Shown here: one piece after another, positions 16,645 to 24,506 of the stretch
How positions within the stretch are numbered: the first letter of the stretch is position 1
How the letters are laid out: each line of letters opens with the position of its first letter
DNA from: Chloroflexota bacterium
GTDB taxonomy: Bacteria > Chloroflexota > Dehalococcoidia > Tepidiformales > Tepidiformaceae
Direction: 5' to 3'
DNA length: 64,000 nt
NCBI GenBank assembly: GCA_026702615.1
Contig: JAPPBY010000017.1
Location: 1-64,000, forward strand
Notes under the pieces: generated by a model
What the model was told of the DNA's origin: nothing
The model's input: only the letters and a program-made list of their open reading frames with translations
Databases searched by the model: none
Position numbers and translations under genes: made by a program

Positions 16645-17418
16645 CTAGGGGTGGCCGGCGACCTTGAGCAGCGTGCCGGTCACCCAGCTCGAGGCGTCGG
16701 AAGCGAGGTAGACCGCGGCAGCGCCAAAGTCTTCCTCCTTGCCGAGGCGCTTGAGGGGCTCGGCCTCGGCCATCTTCTCGAAATAGTCGTCGCCGCCGCC
16801 GGAGGCGTCCTCGTAGTCCTCCGTGCGCACGGAGCCGGGGAGGATGGCGTTGACGCGGATGTTGAAGGGGGCCATCTCGAGGGCGAGGGTCTTGGTGAGG
16901 TGGTTGAGGCCCGCCTTGGATGCGGTGTAGACGCCGTTCGTGGGAGCGCCCCGGGCGAGCGCGCCGACCGAGCTGACGTTGATGATGGAGCCGCCTCCGG
17001 TGCTGCGCATCGCGGGCCACACGGCCTTGGCGCACATCCAGGGGGCCTTGAAGTTGAGGGTGGTGGTGGCGTCCCAGGACTCCTCGGGAGTCTTGACGAG
17101 GAAGTTGACGCTCTGCTCCTGCAGGCCCCCGGCGTTGCTGACCCAGACATCGATGCGACCGAAGTGGTCCATCATCGACTGGACGAGGCCCTCGACGTTG
17201 GACCAGTCGCGAATATCGGTTGGGAGGGCGAGGGTGCGGCGACCGCGATCCTCTATCTCCTTGCCAACGTCCTTGAGGAGCTGCTCGCGGCGTCCGGCGA
17301 CAGCGACGTCAGCGCCGGCTTCGGCGAGGCCGAGGGCGATGCCGCGGCCGATGCCGCCCCCACCGCCCGTCACCATTGCGATCTTTCCTTCCAGGCTGAA
17401 CAGATCGAGGATGCCCAT
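16645..17418 (-). CDS. Classical short-chain dehydrogenase/reductase
   Basis: A 257-residue SDR with all classical residues: TGGGGGIGRG nucleotide loop, SNAGG in place of NNAG, catalytic Ser in NVSSVGAL, and YTASKAGLNHL (Tyr and Lys). The C-terminus VYLASDASSWVTGTLLKVAG is typical of 3-oxoacyl-ACP reductase/FabG-like and polyol dehydrogenases. The ATG at 17418 has GGAG at 7 nt; a GTG two codons upstream is less likely. Unlike the two TDHI-type SDRs nearby it has the standard Ser. Substrate not assignable. Confidence 0.9.
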   Translation of the reverse strand: MGILDLFSLEGKIAMVTGGGGGIGRGIALGLAEAGADVAVAGRREQLLKDVGKEIEDRGRRTLALPTDIRDWSNVEGLVQSMMDHFGRIDVWVSNAGGLQEQSVNFLVKTPEESWDATTTLNFKAPWMCAKAVWPAMRSTGGGSIINVSSVGALARGAPTNGVYTASKAGLNHLTKTLALEMAPFNIRVNAILPGSVRTEDYEDASGGGDDYFEKMAEAEPLKRLGKEEDFGAAAVYLASDASSWVTGTLLKVAGHP

Positions 17419-17600
17419 GCGCACGCTCCCGCGAAAAGATTTCCGGAAGTGTACGCGAGGCCGGTCTGTGCGGCTGCACGCCCCGGGAATCAGGCCAGCA
17501 ATCCGATAGCGTTTTCGGAAACTGTTGTCATCTTAAATGTATGCTTTCACGCGGCACGAAACAGGGGTGGCGCTGACCGTCCCGTTCTCAGGGGCGTCCC

Positions 17601-20237
17601 GTGGAGCTCCGCATCCTCGTCGCAGCGGCTGGCCTCTCACTTACGCTGGGAGTGGTAACCGCAGCCCTCTGTGCCCGGCCACCGTTCAGCGCGGGAGCCG
17701 GCTCGCTCGCGCCCGAGTTCATCGACGTGAAGACCACGGAGAAGCGAACGAGCGGCGGCCAGCAGCGTATCGAGGTCGAGACGCCGGCGGGCGAGGCGGG
17801 TGACCTGCTCATCGCGGTGGTGGCGCTGGCCCGGGACCGCACGATCGCCGCTCCGGCGGGGTGGACCCTCATCGACAGCGGGGTGGCGGACGAGGACGAG
17901 GCGCGGCTGGGTGTCTGGTACCGCGTGGCAGACAGCTCGGAGGGCGAGGCGTATGCCTTCACCTGGGAAGGGAGGGCACGGGGCGGGGCGGCGATCCTGC
18001 GATATCGCGGTGTCGACCCGGGGACGCCTCTGGGGCCGAGCAATTTCGCGACCGGGGAGACTCGCGATCCTCCAACGGCCCCGGATGTGGCCACAACGGG
18101 CGGGGCAGTCCGCGTGTTGCGGGTTTTCGCGGTGTTCGGGGCCTCGATCAGGGCGACCGATGGTCCCCCAACGGGCCACGAGGAACGCTTCTTCGTGGGC
18201 GCCCAGGGCAGCAACGGCATCATCGCGGGCGGCGCGGACTCGGCCCTCACGGTGGCCGGGAGCACCGGCTCGGCGGTCTTCAACCTGGACCTGCCAAAGG
18301 GGAGGGCCTGGCGGACCGGGACCATCGTCTTGAATCCTGCGCCGTCGCCGGCACCAACTCCCACACCGACCCCCACGCCTACGCCGACACCTACTCCTAC
18401 GCCAACACCGACCCCCACGCCAACGCCAACCCCCACGCCGACGCCAACCCCTACGCCAACGCCGACTCCCACGCCAACGCCGACGCCTACTCCCACGCCC
18501 ACGCCTACTCCCACGCCCACGCCAACCCCCACGCCAACGCCAACCCCAACCCCCACGCCAACGCCAACCCCCACGCCACCGCCAACCCCCACGCCGACGC
18601 CAACCCCCACGCCAACGCCGACTCCCACGCCAACCCCCACGCCAACGCCAACCCCCACGCCAACGCCGACTCCCACGCCAACCCCGACTCCCACTCCCAC
18701 GCCGACGCCCCAAAGCCCGAAGTTCCTCGGGAGCGAGTCAGAGGCGAAGACCCGGAGCGGAGGGAGTCAGGAGCTCACAATCAGCACGCCACAGGGACAG
18801 CCGGGCGACCTGGTCGTGGCCATCCTCGCGACCCGCCATGAACGGTCGCCGAGCGCGCCGGACGGCTGGACGCTCATTGACAGCGGGCTGGCTCACGAGA
18901 AGGAAGCGACGCTCGCCGTGTGGTACCGCCTGGCAGACGGGACGGAGTTGACGAACCACACGCTGAGCTGGCTGTGGGGGGAGAGCCAGGCCGTGGGAGC
19001 CATCCTCCGCTACGGCGACGTCAACCCGGACGAGCCCATCGGACCGGCCGCTTCGAGTGCAGGGGAGGGCAACGCGCCCCTCGCGCCCGGCATCACGGTG
19101 GCGGAGGCCGGGACACGAGTCCTGTACCTGTACGCAGTGGGTGACGGGGACCGAACGGTCAGTGCGCCCCGCGAGGCAGCGGGCCGTTTCTCAAGGACCA
19201 GCAGGGGAAGCACGGGCGTCCAGGCCGGCGCGGCCGACGCGCTGCAGGGCGGTCCCGGCAGCAGCGGAACCGCGGAGTTCTCGTTCGTGGAAGGGACGAC
19301 GCGGTCGTGGCGAACCGTCACGCTTGCCATCAACCCTCTGCCCGCGACTACGCCTACACCGACTCCTACACCGACGCCCACGCCTACTCCGACACCAACA
19401 CCAACTCCGACACCCACGCCGACGCCCACACCAACACCAACTCCGACACCCACGCCGACTGCGACTCCGACACCTACTCCGACACCGACGCCAACACCTA
19501 CGCCTACGCCAACGTCGACTCCGACGCCGCGTCCGCGGCCCGCCTTCGTCTACGTTCCGCCGGCAAGGGTGACGCCCACGCCGACGCCTACACCCACTCC
19601 TACACCAACGCCCACGCCTACTCCAACACCAACGCCGACTCCGACAGCAACTCCGACGCCCACACCCACCCCAACACCCGCACCGACCGCGACACCGACG
19701 CCAACGCCTACCCCGACAGCGGCGCCAACTCCAACTCCTACGCCCACACCCAGCCCGAGCCCTACTCCCACGCCGACAGGTACGCCTACTCCAACCCCAA
19801 CGCCGGCAGCCACTCCATCCCCGAGGCCAACACCCACACCCGCACCCAGAGCGATCCCCTCGCCAGCCGCATCGGCAGCACCGGAGACTTCGCGGACGGC
19901 GCTTCGCTCTCCTGCTCATACCCAGGCGCCGACGGCCACAGAGACACCGACCCGAATCCCCGCGCCCGCCCCGGCTCCCGCCCCGACAGCCACTCCGGAG
20001 GCCCCGCCACCGACCGCAACACCGGCTCCGACTGCGCAGACCCCAGAGTCGGTTGAGGGATACGCCTCACGGCCAGGGCTGAACGAGATCTATGTTGCGG
20101 ACGCTAGTTCGGGGAGCGATCTGGCGACGAACATCGCCGCGGCAGTCACATCGTTCACGGCCAGCGCTGGGGTGACGTCACTGGTCGTGCGCCTGCTCGG
20201 GCATGCTCCGGGGCGCCGGGGCGCAGGTGGGCGTTGA
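17601..20237 (+). CDS. Secreted Pro-Thr-repeat protein with two GWTL beta-sandwich modules
   Basis: An 878-residue protein of low-complexity linkers and two related folded modules. An N-terminal signal-like segment ([23 protein letters not shown]) leads to module 1 (about 38-246; [25 protein letters not shown]), then a (Pro-Thr)n linker (about 247-371), module 2 (about 372-577; [25 protein letters not shown]), a second Pro-Thr linker, a short [10 protein letters not shown] island, a third Pro/Thr/Ala tract to about 818, and a 60-residue tail. Such GWTL modules recur in bacterial secreted proteins as beta-sandwich domains of unknown ligand. The Pro-Thr linkers probably form extended, possibly glycosylated stalks. 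The start is a GTG with a weak ribosome binding site. The tail ends abruptly (GRRGAGGR) and may be a truncated third domain. Confidence 0.7.
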   Translation: MELRILVAAAGLSLTLGVVTAALCARPPFSAGAGSLAPEFIDVKTTEKRTSGGQQRIEVETPAGEAGDLLIAVVALARDRTIAAPAGWTLIDSGVADEDEARLGVWYRVADSSEGEAYAFTWEGRARGGAAILRYRGVDPGTPLGPSNFATGETRDPPTAPDVATTGGAVRVLRVFAVFGASIRATDGPPTGHEERFFVGAQGSNGIIAGGADSALTVAGSTGSAVFNLDLPKGRAWRTGTIVLNPAPSPAPTPTPTPTPTPTPTPTPTPTPTPTPTPTPTPTPTPTPTPTPTPTPTPTPTPTPTPTPTPTPTPTPTPTPTPTPTPPPTPTPTPTPTPTPTPTPTPTPTPTPTPTPTPTPTPTPTPTPTPQSPKFLGSESEAKTRSGGSQELTISTPQGQPGDLVVAILATRHERSPSAPDGWTLIDSGLAHEKEATLAVWYRLADGTELTNHTLSWLWGESQAVGAILRYGDVNPDEPIGPAASSAGEGNAPLAPGITVAEAGTRVLYLYAVGDGDRTVSAPREAAGRFSRTSRGSTGVQAGAADALQGGPGSSGTAEFSFVEGTTRSWRTVTLAINPLPATTPTPTPTPTPTPTPTPTPTPTPTPTPTPTPTPTPTPTATPTPTPTPTPTPTPTPTSTPTPRPRPAFVYVPPARVTPTPTPTPTPTPTPTPTPTPTPTPTATPTPTPTPTPAPTATPTPTPTPTAAPTPTPTPTPSPSPTPTPTGTPTPTPTPAATPSPRPTPTPAPRAIPSPAASAAPETSRTALRSPAHTQAPTATETPTRIPAPAPAPAPTATPEAPPPTATPAPTAQTPESVEGYASRPGLNEIYVADASSGSDLATNIAAAVTSFTASAGVTSLVVRLLGHAPGRRGAGGR
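18349..18713 (+). repeat. Hexanucleotide-type repeat encoding (Pro-Thr)n, tract 1
   Basis: About 365 bp built from degenerate ACN-CCN units, encoding alternating Thr and Pro. The plus strand is almost free of G except as third-position CCG/ACG, giving extreme strand asymmetry. Changes by whole 6-bp units keep the frame, so stalk length can vary by slippage without loss of the protein. Confidence 0.9.
19344..19830 (+). repeat. Hexanucleotide-type repeat encoding Pro-Thr, tracts 2 and 3
   Basis: Two further Pro-Thr coding tracts separated by a short non-repeat island at about 19531-19568. They are more degenerate than tract 1 (ACA, ACT and GCN codons mixed in), suggesting they are older or expanded independently. 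The Pro/Thr/Ala bias continues to about 20050. Confidence 0.85.
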
Positions 20238-20273
20238 CCCGGCGGTCGCCGGAAAGCAGGCTGGCCACTGCCG

Positions 20274-21224
20274 ATGTCGATACACGCCACCCGACTCGTT
20301 GACGCCCCCATCATCCGGCCCGACATGGACGCCCGGATGGGCGCCAACGTGAACGGCCCCTCGCTTATTCGCGCGCCGGAGTGGCTCTCGGACACGGACG
20401 TGGGGCGGCTTGGGGAGTACTACCTGTACTTCGCCCACCACAAGGGCCGTTACATCCGCCTTGCTTACGCAGACGATCTGGCAGGTCCCTGGTCGACCTA
20501 TGAGCCCGGCACGCTCCAGCTGGAGGAGTCGTACTTTCCGGCGGCGCTCGAGGACTTCGCCCCGGGCGTGGCGGACCGGTTTGGAGCGCAGTGGGTCTAC
20601 CCCCACGTCGCATCTCCCGATGTCCACGTCGACGACGAGTCACGACAGGTCCGGCTCTATTTCCACGGGCAGTTGCGAGACGGCCGCCAGGTCTCCCGCC
20701 TCGCCCTGTCCAGCGACGGCATCCACTTCGAGGCGCGCGAGGAAATCCTGTCGACCAGCTACCTGCGCATGATCCGGCTCGACGCCGTTGCGGAGCCGGG
20801 GTGGTACGGCATGTCGATGCCGGGCATCGTCTACCGCTCGGACGACGGCCTGGGTGGATTCGAACGCGGGCCGCAGCTCTTCCCCGACACGATGCGACAC
20901 TGCGCCCTGCTCCGGCGCGGCGACACGCTCTGGGTCTTCTGGAGCAACGTTGGAGACGCGCCCGAACGCATCCTCGTGTCGCCGGTGTCACTCGAGAGGG
21001 ACTGGCGGAAGTGGGAGGCAGGGCCCGCCGAAGAGGTCCTGCGACCCGAGCGCGACTGGGAGGGCGCGACCCTTCCCCTCGTTCCGAGCCTGCGCGGCTA
21101 CGCCCCGGAGCTGGTCAACCAGCTACGCGACCCGGCGGTCTTCGAGGAAGGCGGCCGGGTCTGGCTGCTGTACGCCGTGGAGGGCGAACACGGGATTGGC
21201 ATCGCCGAACTCGATGTTTCCTGA
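20274..21224 (+). CDS. Five-bladed beta-propeller glycoside hydrolase-like protein (GH43/GH130-type fold)
   Basis: A 316-residue protein with recurring blade features: GEYYLYFAHHKGRYIRLAYADDLAGPW, VRLYFHGQLRDGRQVSRLALSSDGIHFE, GMSMPGIVYRSDDGLGGFERG and ALLRRGDTLWVFWSNVGDAPERI. 'SxDGxxF' and 'xxsdDLxGPW' are hallmarks of GH32/43/68/130-like propellers. I see no secretion signal, and the catalytic acids cannot be assigned with confidence. It follows the Pro-Thr repeat gene by 36 bp on the same strand and is convergent with the VOC gene. Hydrolase, phosphorylase or binding protein all remain possible. Confidence 0.65.
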   Translation: MSIHATRLVDAPIIRPDMDARMGANVNGPSLIRAPEWLSDTDVGRLGEYYLYFAHHKGRYIRLAYADDLAGPWSTYEPGTLQLEESYFPAALEDFAPGVADRFGAQWVYPHVASPDVHVDDESRQVRLYFHGQLRDGRQVSRLALSSDGIHFEAREEILSTSYLRMIRLDAVAEPGWYGMSMPGIVYRSDDGLGGFERGPQLFPDTMRHCALLRRGDTLWVFWSNVGDAPERILVSPVSLERDWRKWEAGPAEEVLRPERDWEGATLPLVPSLRGYAPELVNQLRDPAVFEEGGRVWLLYAVEGEHGIGIAELDVS

Positions 21225-21236
21225 CCTGCCCCTGCG

Positions 21237-21614
21237 CTAGCCGCCGAGCGCCCGCGTCTCGGGTGTCTCGATGAGCTGGCAGTAATTGCCGTCCGGGTCG
21301 AGGAAGGTGGAGATGCGGCCGCCCCAGGGTTCCTCGCCCTTGCTTCGCACGAACTCGACTCCGGCTGCCTCAAGGCGCGCCTGCTCCGCGTCGAGGTCAT
21401 CGACGACGAAGTTGATGAGATAGCGCACGGGGTCGGTAGCGGGGCCCGTGACCTCGCTGTGGCCGCTGACGATGAGGAAGCCGCTGCCGAGCGCGAAGGC
21501 ACCGGGGCTCATCTCGGGGGCGGGGGTAAGCCCGAGGGTGTCGCGATAGAACGCGATCAACCGCTCGGGCTCTGGACTCCCGAGGTTGAGCGAGAGCGCT
21601 GGCAGAATTGCCAA
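21237..21614 (-). CDS. VOC-family (glyoxalase/dioxygenase fold) protein
   Basis: A 125-residue protein: SLNLGSPEPERLIAFYRDTLGLTPAPE, later VDDLDAEQARLEAAGVEFV and ISTFLDPDGNYCQLIETP. These are the paired beta-alpha-beta modules of the vicinal oxygen chelate fold, and the terminal Glu of CQLIE is the usual metal ligand. The start is a TTG located 3 bp after the stop of the aldo/keto reductase gene, so it is the last gene of a five-gene operon. Could be a lyase, isomerase, extradiol-like enzyme or resistance protein. Confidence 0.8.
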   Translation of the reverse strand: MAILPALSLNLGSPEPERLIAFYRDTLGLTPAPEMSPGAFALGSGFLIVSGHSEVTGPATDPVRYLINFVVDDLDAEQARLEAAGVEFVRSKGEEPWGGRISTFLDPDGNYCQLIETPETRALGG

Positions 21615-21617
21615 CGG

Positions 21618-22577
21618 CTAGCTCGCGAAGGCGTTGATGGCGGCCACGTCGTCGCTGCTGAGGCTCCAGCCGCCGGCAGCGACGTTCGACTCGAGCTGGT
21701 CGGGGCGGGTAGCTCCGGAGATGACGCTGGGGACGCCGTCCTGGGCGAGCAGCCAGGCGATCGCCAGATCGAGCACGGAGTGACCCTGGTCGGCGGCGTA
21801 CGCCTCGGCGGCGTGGAGGATGCCCCAGTTCTTGTCGTTGATGTATTTGCCCGCGAGGCCAGCGAGGGCGCCCTCGGTGAGGCGGCCTCCGGCCGGCATC
21901 TCCTCGCCCTGCTTGTACTTACCGGTGAGGAAGCCGCCCGCGAGGGGGAAGTAGGGGAAGATGCCGTAGCCGCACTCGACGGCAGCGGGGGCCGCATCGG
22001 CCTCGATGTTGCGGTCGACGAGGCTCCACTCGTTCTCGACGGAGATGTAGGGGGCGAAGCCGTTCGACTCAGTGACCTGCTTCGCTTCGCGGATCTGGTC
22101 GCCGGAGACGTTGGAGATGCCGGCGTTTCGGATCTTCCCTTCCTTCACGAGATCATCGAGCACGCCCGCGGTCTCGGCGGCGGGGGTGTCGGGATCGGGG
22201 AAGTGGACCATGTAGAGGTCGATGTAGTCGGTCCCAAGCCGCTGCAGGCTGTTGTTGAGGGCGTTGGTGATGTACTCGCGGGTGCCGCTGCCGGGGGACT
22301 CGATGCCGGTTGCGGTCATCGACGTGGGCATGCCGAACTTGGTGGCGATGATGACGTCGCCACGACGGTCGCCGAGGGCCTTGCCGAGGATCTCCTCGGA
22401 GGGGCCGTGCTCGCCGGCGTACATCTCGGCGGTGTCGAAGAAATTGACGCCAAGCTCAATCGCCTTGTCGACGACGGCGTTGGCGCCGTCCTGGCCGATG
22501 CGCATGCCGAAGTTGTTGCAGCCGAGTCCAACGACCGAGACCTGCAGGTCCGAGCTGCCTATGTTGCGGTATTCCAT
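21618..22577 (-). CDS. Aldo/keto reductase
   Basis: A 319-residue NADPH-dependent (beta/alpha)8 oxidoreductase. The catalytic tetrad is visible: Asp and Tyr in NFFDTAEMYAGEHG, Lys in VIIATKFG, His in DLYMVHFPDP. The C-terminal cofactor segment is SVISGATRPDQLESNV. The longer open frame adds 17 residues upstream with no support; the ATG at 22577 follows an AGGAGG at 11 nt, a slightly long spacing. It sits 76 bp downstream of a P450 and 3 bp upstream of a VOC gene, which suggests reduction of a carbonyl made in the same pathway. Confidence 0.92.
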   Translation of the reverse strand: MEYRNIGSSDLQVSVVGLGCNNFGMRIGQDGANAVVDKAIELGVNFFDTAEMYAGEHGPSEEILGKALGDRRGDVIIATKFGMPTSMTATGIESPGSGTREYITNALNNSLQRLGTDYIDLYMVHFPDPDTPAAETAGVLDDLVKEGKIRNAGISNVSGDQIREAKQVTESNGFAPYISVENEWSLVDRNIEADAAPAAVECGYGIFPYFPLAGGFLTGKYKQGEEMPAGGRLTEGALAGLAGKYINDKNWGILHAAEAYAADQGHSVLDLAIAWLLAQDGVPSVISGATRPDQLESNVAAGGWSLSSDDVAAINAFAS

Positions 22578-22653
22578 AAGGGGGTACGCCTCCTGAGGGT
22601 TTCGTTCGCGTGGGGCAGTGTAGGGCAACGGGGCGCGGGGCGCGCCCGTGGGC

Positions 22654-23919
22654 TCAGGCGGGGTCGAACTCGATATCGAGGGAGGTGACGGAGCGCATGC
22701 CGGCGTTCCCGCCCATGACGGGATTACGGCCCGGCTTGATGCGCACGTCGGAGATGGCTTCGAGGATCATGCGGGTCCCCACGACGGCCTCGGTGCGGGC
22801 GAGCTGGTAGCCGACGCAGAAGTGCTTGCCGAGACCGAAGCCGATGTGGCTGGCCCTGCCTCCCTCGCGGTAGCCGACGCGCATCTCGCGACCGATGTGG
22901 AGGTCGTCGCGGAAGATGTCGAATGTGGCCGGGTCGCTGAAGACGCGCTCGTCGTGGTTGGCGCCGTGGATGGAGAGGTTCACGACGCTCCCGGCGGGAA
23001 CGGTCACGCCACGCATCTCCCAGTCCTGCATGACGAGGCGGACCTCGCCGCCAACGGGGGCTTCGCAGCGCATGGTCTCGGTGAAGGCCTGGTCGATGAG
23101 GGAGTGGTCCTGGCGCACAGCTTCGAACTGCTCGGGGTGGTTGAGGAGGAGCCACCAGAGGTTGGCGATGGCGCGGTCGGTGGTCTCGCCCCCCGCGGTG
23201 AGGAGCAGGCTCACGAACGACTTGATGTCGTGGACGGTCAGCTTCTCGCCGTCGACCTCGGCCTCGCAGAGCCTGGAGATGAGGTCGTCGCCGGGGTTGC
23301 GGAGGCGCTCCTGGACGAACGGTTCGAGGTAGTCGTGGAACTCGGCGTTGGCCTCGATGCCCTTCTTGCGGAGGACGGGGTCGGGAGCGAGGCCGGCGAG
23401 GAAGGTGGGGTACCAGTAGTGGAAGCGGTCGTGGTCGGACTGGGGGAGGGCGAGCATGTCGACGATGACGTTGACGGGGAGGCGCGTGCTAAAGGTATCG
23501 ACGAGGTCCGTCTCGCGGCGATCGATGAAGCCCTCGACAAGCTCGCGGGCGGCCTTCTCGGTGAAACCGACGATGAGGCGGCGCACGTTGTCCTCGATGA
23601 CAGGGAGGAAGGCCTCGAGCTTCCGGCCGACGAACTCGGGGGCGATGATGGCCCGCTTCTGGGAGTGCTCGTCGCCGTCCATGGCCGTGAGGGATGGTCC
23701 GAAGACGGCGCTGTGGGAGGACTCGAAGATGGTGCTGGAGAGCGCGTCGTGGTCGAGGAAGCCAGCCACAACGTCTTCGTACCGCGTGACGAACCACATC
23801 TTTTCGCGGGGGTGCTGCCAGACGGGGTGCTCATCGCGCAGGCGCTTGAGCGCCGGGTAGGGGTTGAGGTGGAACTCCTCGCCCTCGAGGAGAGCGGGGT
23901 CGAAGGTGTCGGCAGTCAT
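22654..23919 (-). CDS. Cytochrome P450
   Basis: A 421-residue P450: I-helix LLLTAGGETTDRAIA, ExxR as ETMR, heme loop IGFGLGKHFCVGYQLAR with Cys368. It has the DLHIGREMRVGYREGGRASH segment shared with two other P450s in the window and is closest to the one at 14008-15273. Its ATG overlaps the stop of the DUF2283 gene by 4 bp (ATGA), so its translation is coupled to a two-gene cassette of small proteins, which is odd for a P450. Operon order is DUF4258-like, DUF2283, P450, AKR, VOC. Confidence 0.93.
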   Translation of the reverse strand: MTADTFDPALLEGEEFHLNPYPALKRLRDEHPVWQHPREKMWFVTRYEDVVAGFLDHDALSSTIFESSHSAVFGPSLTAMDGDEHSQKRAIIAPEFVGRKLEAFLPVIEDNVRRLIVGFTEKAARELVEGFIDRRETDLVDTFSTRLPVNVIVDMLALPQSDHDRFHYWYPTFLAGLAPDPVLRKKGIEANAEFHDYLEPFVQERLRNPGDDLISRLCEAEVDGEKLTVHDIKSFVSLLLTAGGETTDRAIANLWWLLLNHPEQFEAVRQDHSLIDQAFTETMRCEAPVGGEVRLVMQDWEMRGVTVPAGSVVNLSIHGANHDERVFSDPATFDIFRDDLHIGREMRVGYREGGRASHIGFGLGKHFCVGYQLARTEAVVGTRMILEAISDVRIKPGRNPVMGGNAGMRSVTSLDIEFDPA

Positions 23920-24134
23920 GTCAGGGTCGTCAGTTGCCCCTGACGCTCCACAACCGCCTGCAGTCTCTCCAAGTCAACCTGCTCTGAAGCGTTCTCGATT
24001 TCGATACCCGCGACGTTCTCCTCCGCGTCCAGGTGAACGACCACCCCGTCGCACAGGTCGAAACCCTCCACCTCGACTCGCTGTCCGAACGAGATGTGGA
24101 GCATGTCGGTCTCGCGGTCGTAGCGGAGCTTCAC
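23916..24134 (-). CDS. DUF2283 small protein
   Basis: A 72-residue protein: KLRYDRETDMLHISFGQRVEVEGFDLCDGVVVHLDAEENVAGIEIENAS. This is the compact DUF2283 fold ('YDpeaDaLyi...G..v..d.dG.vvGiEi'). DUF2283 genes are commonly paired with DUF4258 genes and suspected to act as toxin-antitoxin-like pairs, but the function is not established. The start is a GTG overlapping the upstream small gene by 4 bp, and the stop overlaps the P450 start by 4 bp, so three genes are chained by overlaps. Confidence 0.75.
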   Translation of the reverse strand: MKLRYDRETDMLHISFGQRVEVEGFDLCDGVVVHLDAEENVAGIEIENASEQVDLERLQAVVERQGQLTTLT

Positions 24135-24376
24135 TGCGCCTCCCTCCGAAAACTGCGATCGAAGAACGCATTATGGACGGTTTCGCCGTCTTCCAGTGTA
24201 ACTACGCGAAGCACGCGCGTGGAGTCCCCGAAGGGCACTTCTCCCCAGAAACGCATCCGGCCGTTGGGCTGAGCCTCGGTCGCCATGGGTGCAGCGAGCA
24301 CCGAGAGGCAGGTTTCAACGTCCACTTCAGGCCGACCGGGAAGCACGATGTTGTCGAAGTACCAGGTGGTCTTCAC
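24131..24376 (-). CDS. DUF4258-like small protein (possible toxin partner of DUF2283)
   Basis: An 81-residue protein ending RMRFWGEVPFGDSTRVLRVVTLEDGETVHNAFFDRSFRR. The 'GR.rfwG.vp...RVV.ledGetvhnAfFDR.f' pattern matches small proteins encoded next to DUF2283, usually called DUF4258-like. The start is a GTG at 24376 with a weak ribosome binding site. It is the first gene of the operon leading to the P450 at 22654-23919. Family placement is from memory of the pattern and moderately sure; function unknown. Confidence 0.6.
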   Translation of the reverse strand: MKTTWYFDNIVLPGRPEVDVETCLSVLAAPMATEAQPNGRMRFWGEVPFGDSTRVLRVVTLEDGETVHNAFFDRSFRREAQ

Positions 24377-24506
24377 CTACTGTGTTGTCCCTCCTGACAG
24401 GGAATAGTCGCCGCAGTACTTGCCATGCGCAAGCTACTACCCTCCCAATCGCACCAGCGTAGAATCGTCGGCACGAACGGCCTCGGCGGCCGGTGGGGGT
24501 TCGACC

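Noticed and set aside
17588-18700. Long minus-strand frames encoding (Gly-Val)n and Trp/Arg/Gly-rich repeats opposite the Pro-Thr gene
   Set aside because: They are antisense readings of the ACN-CCN repeat. The plus-strand frame has a signal segment and two folded modules on both sides of the repeat, so it is the real gene.
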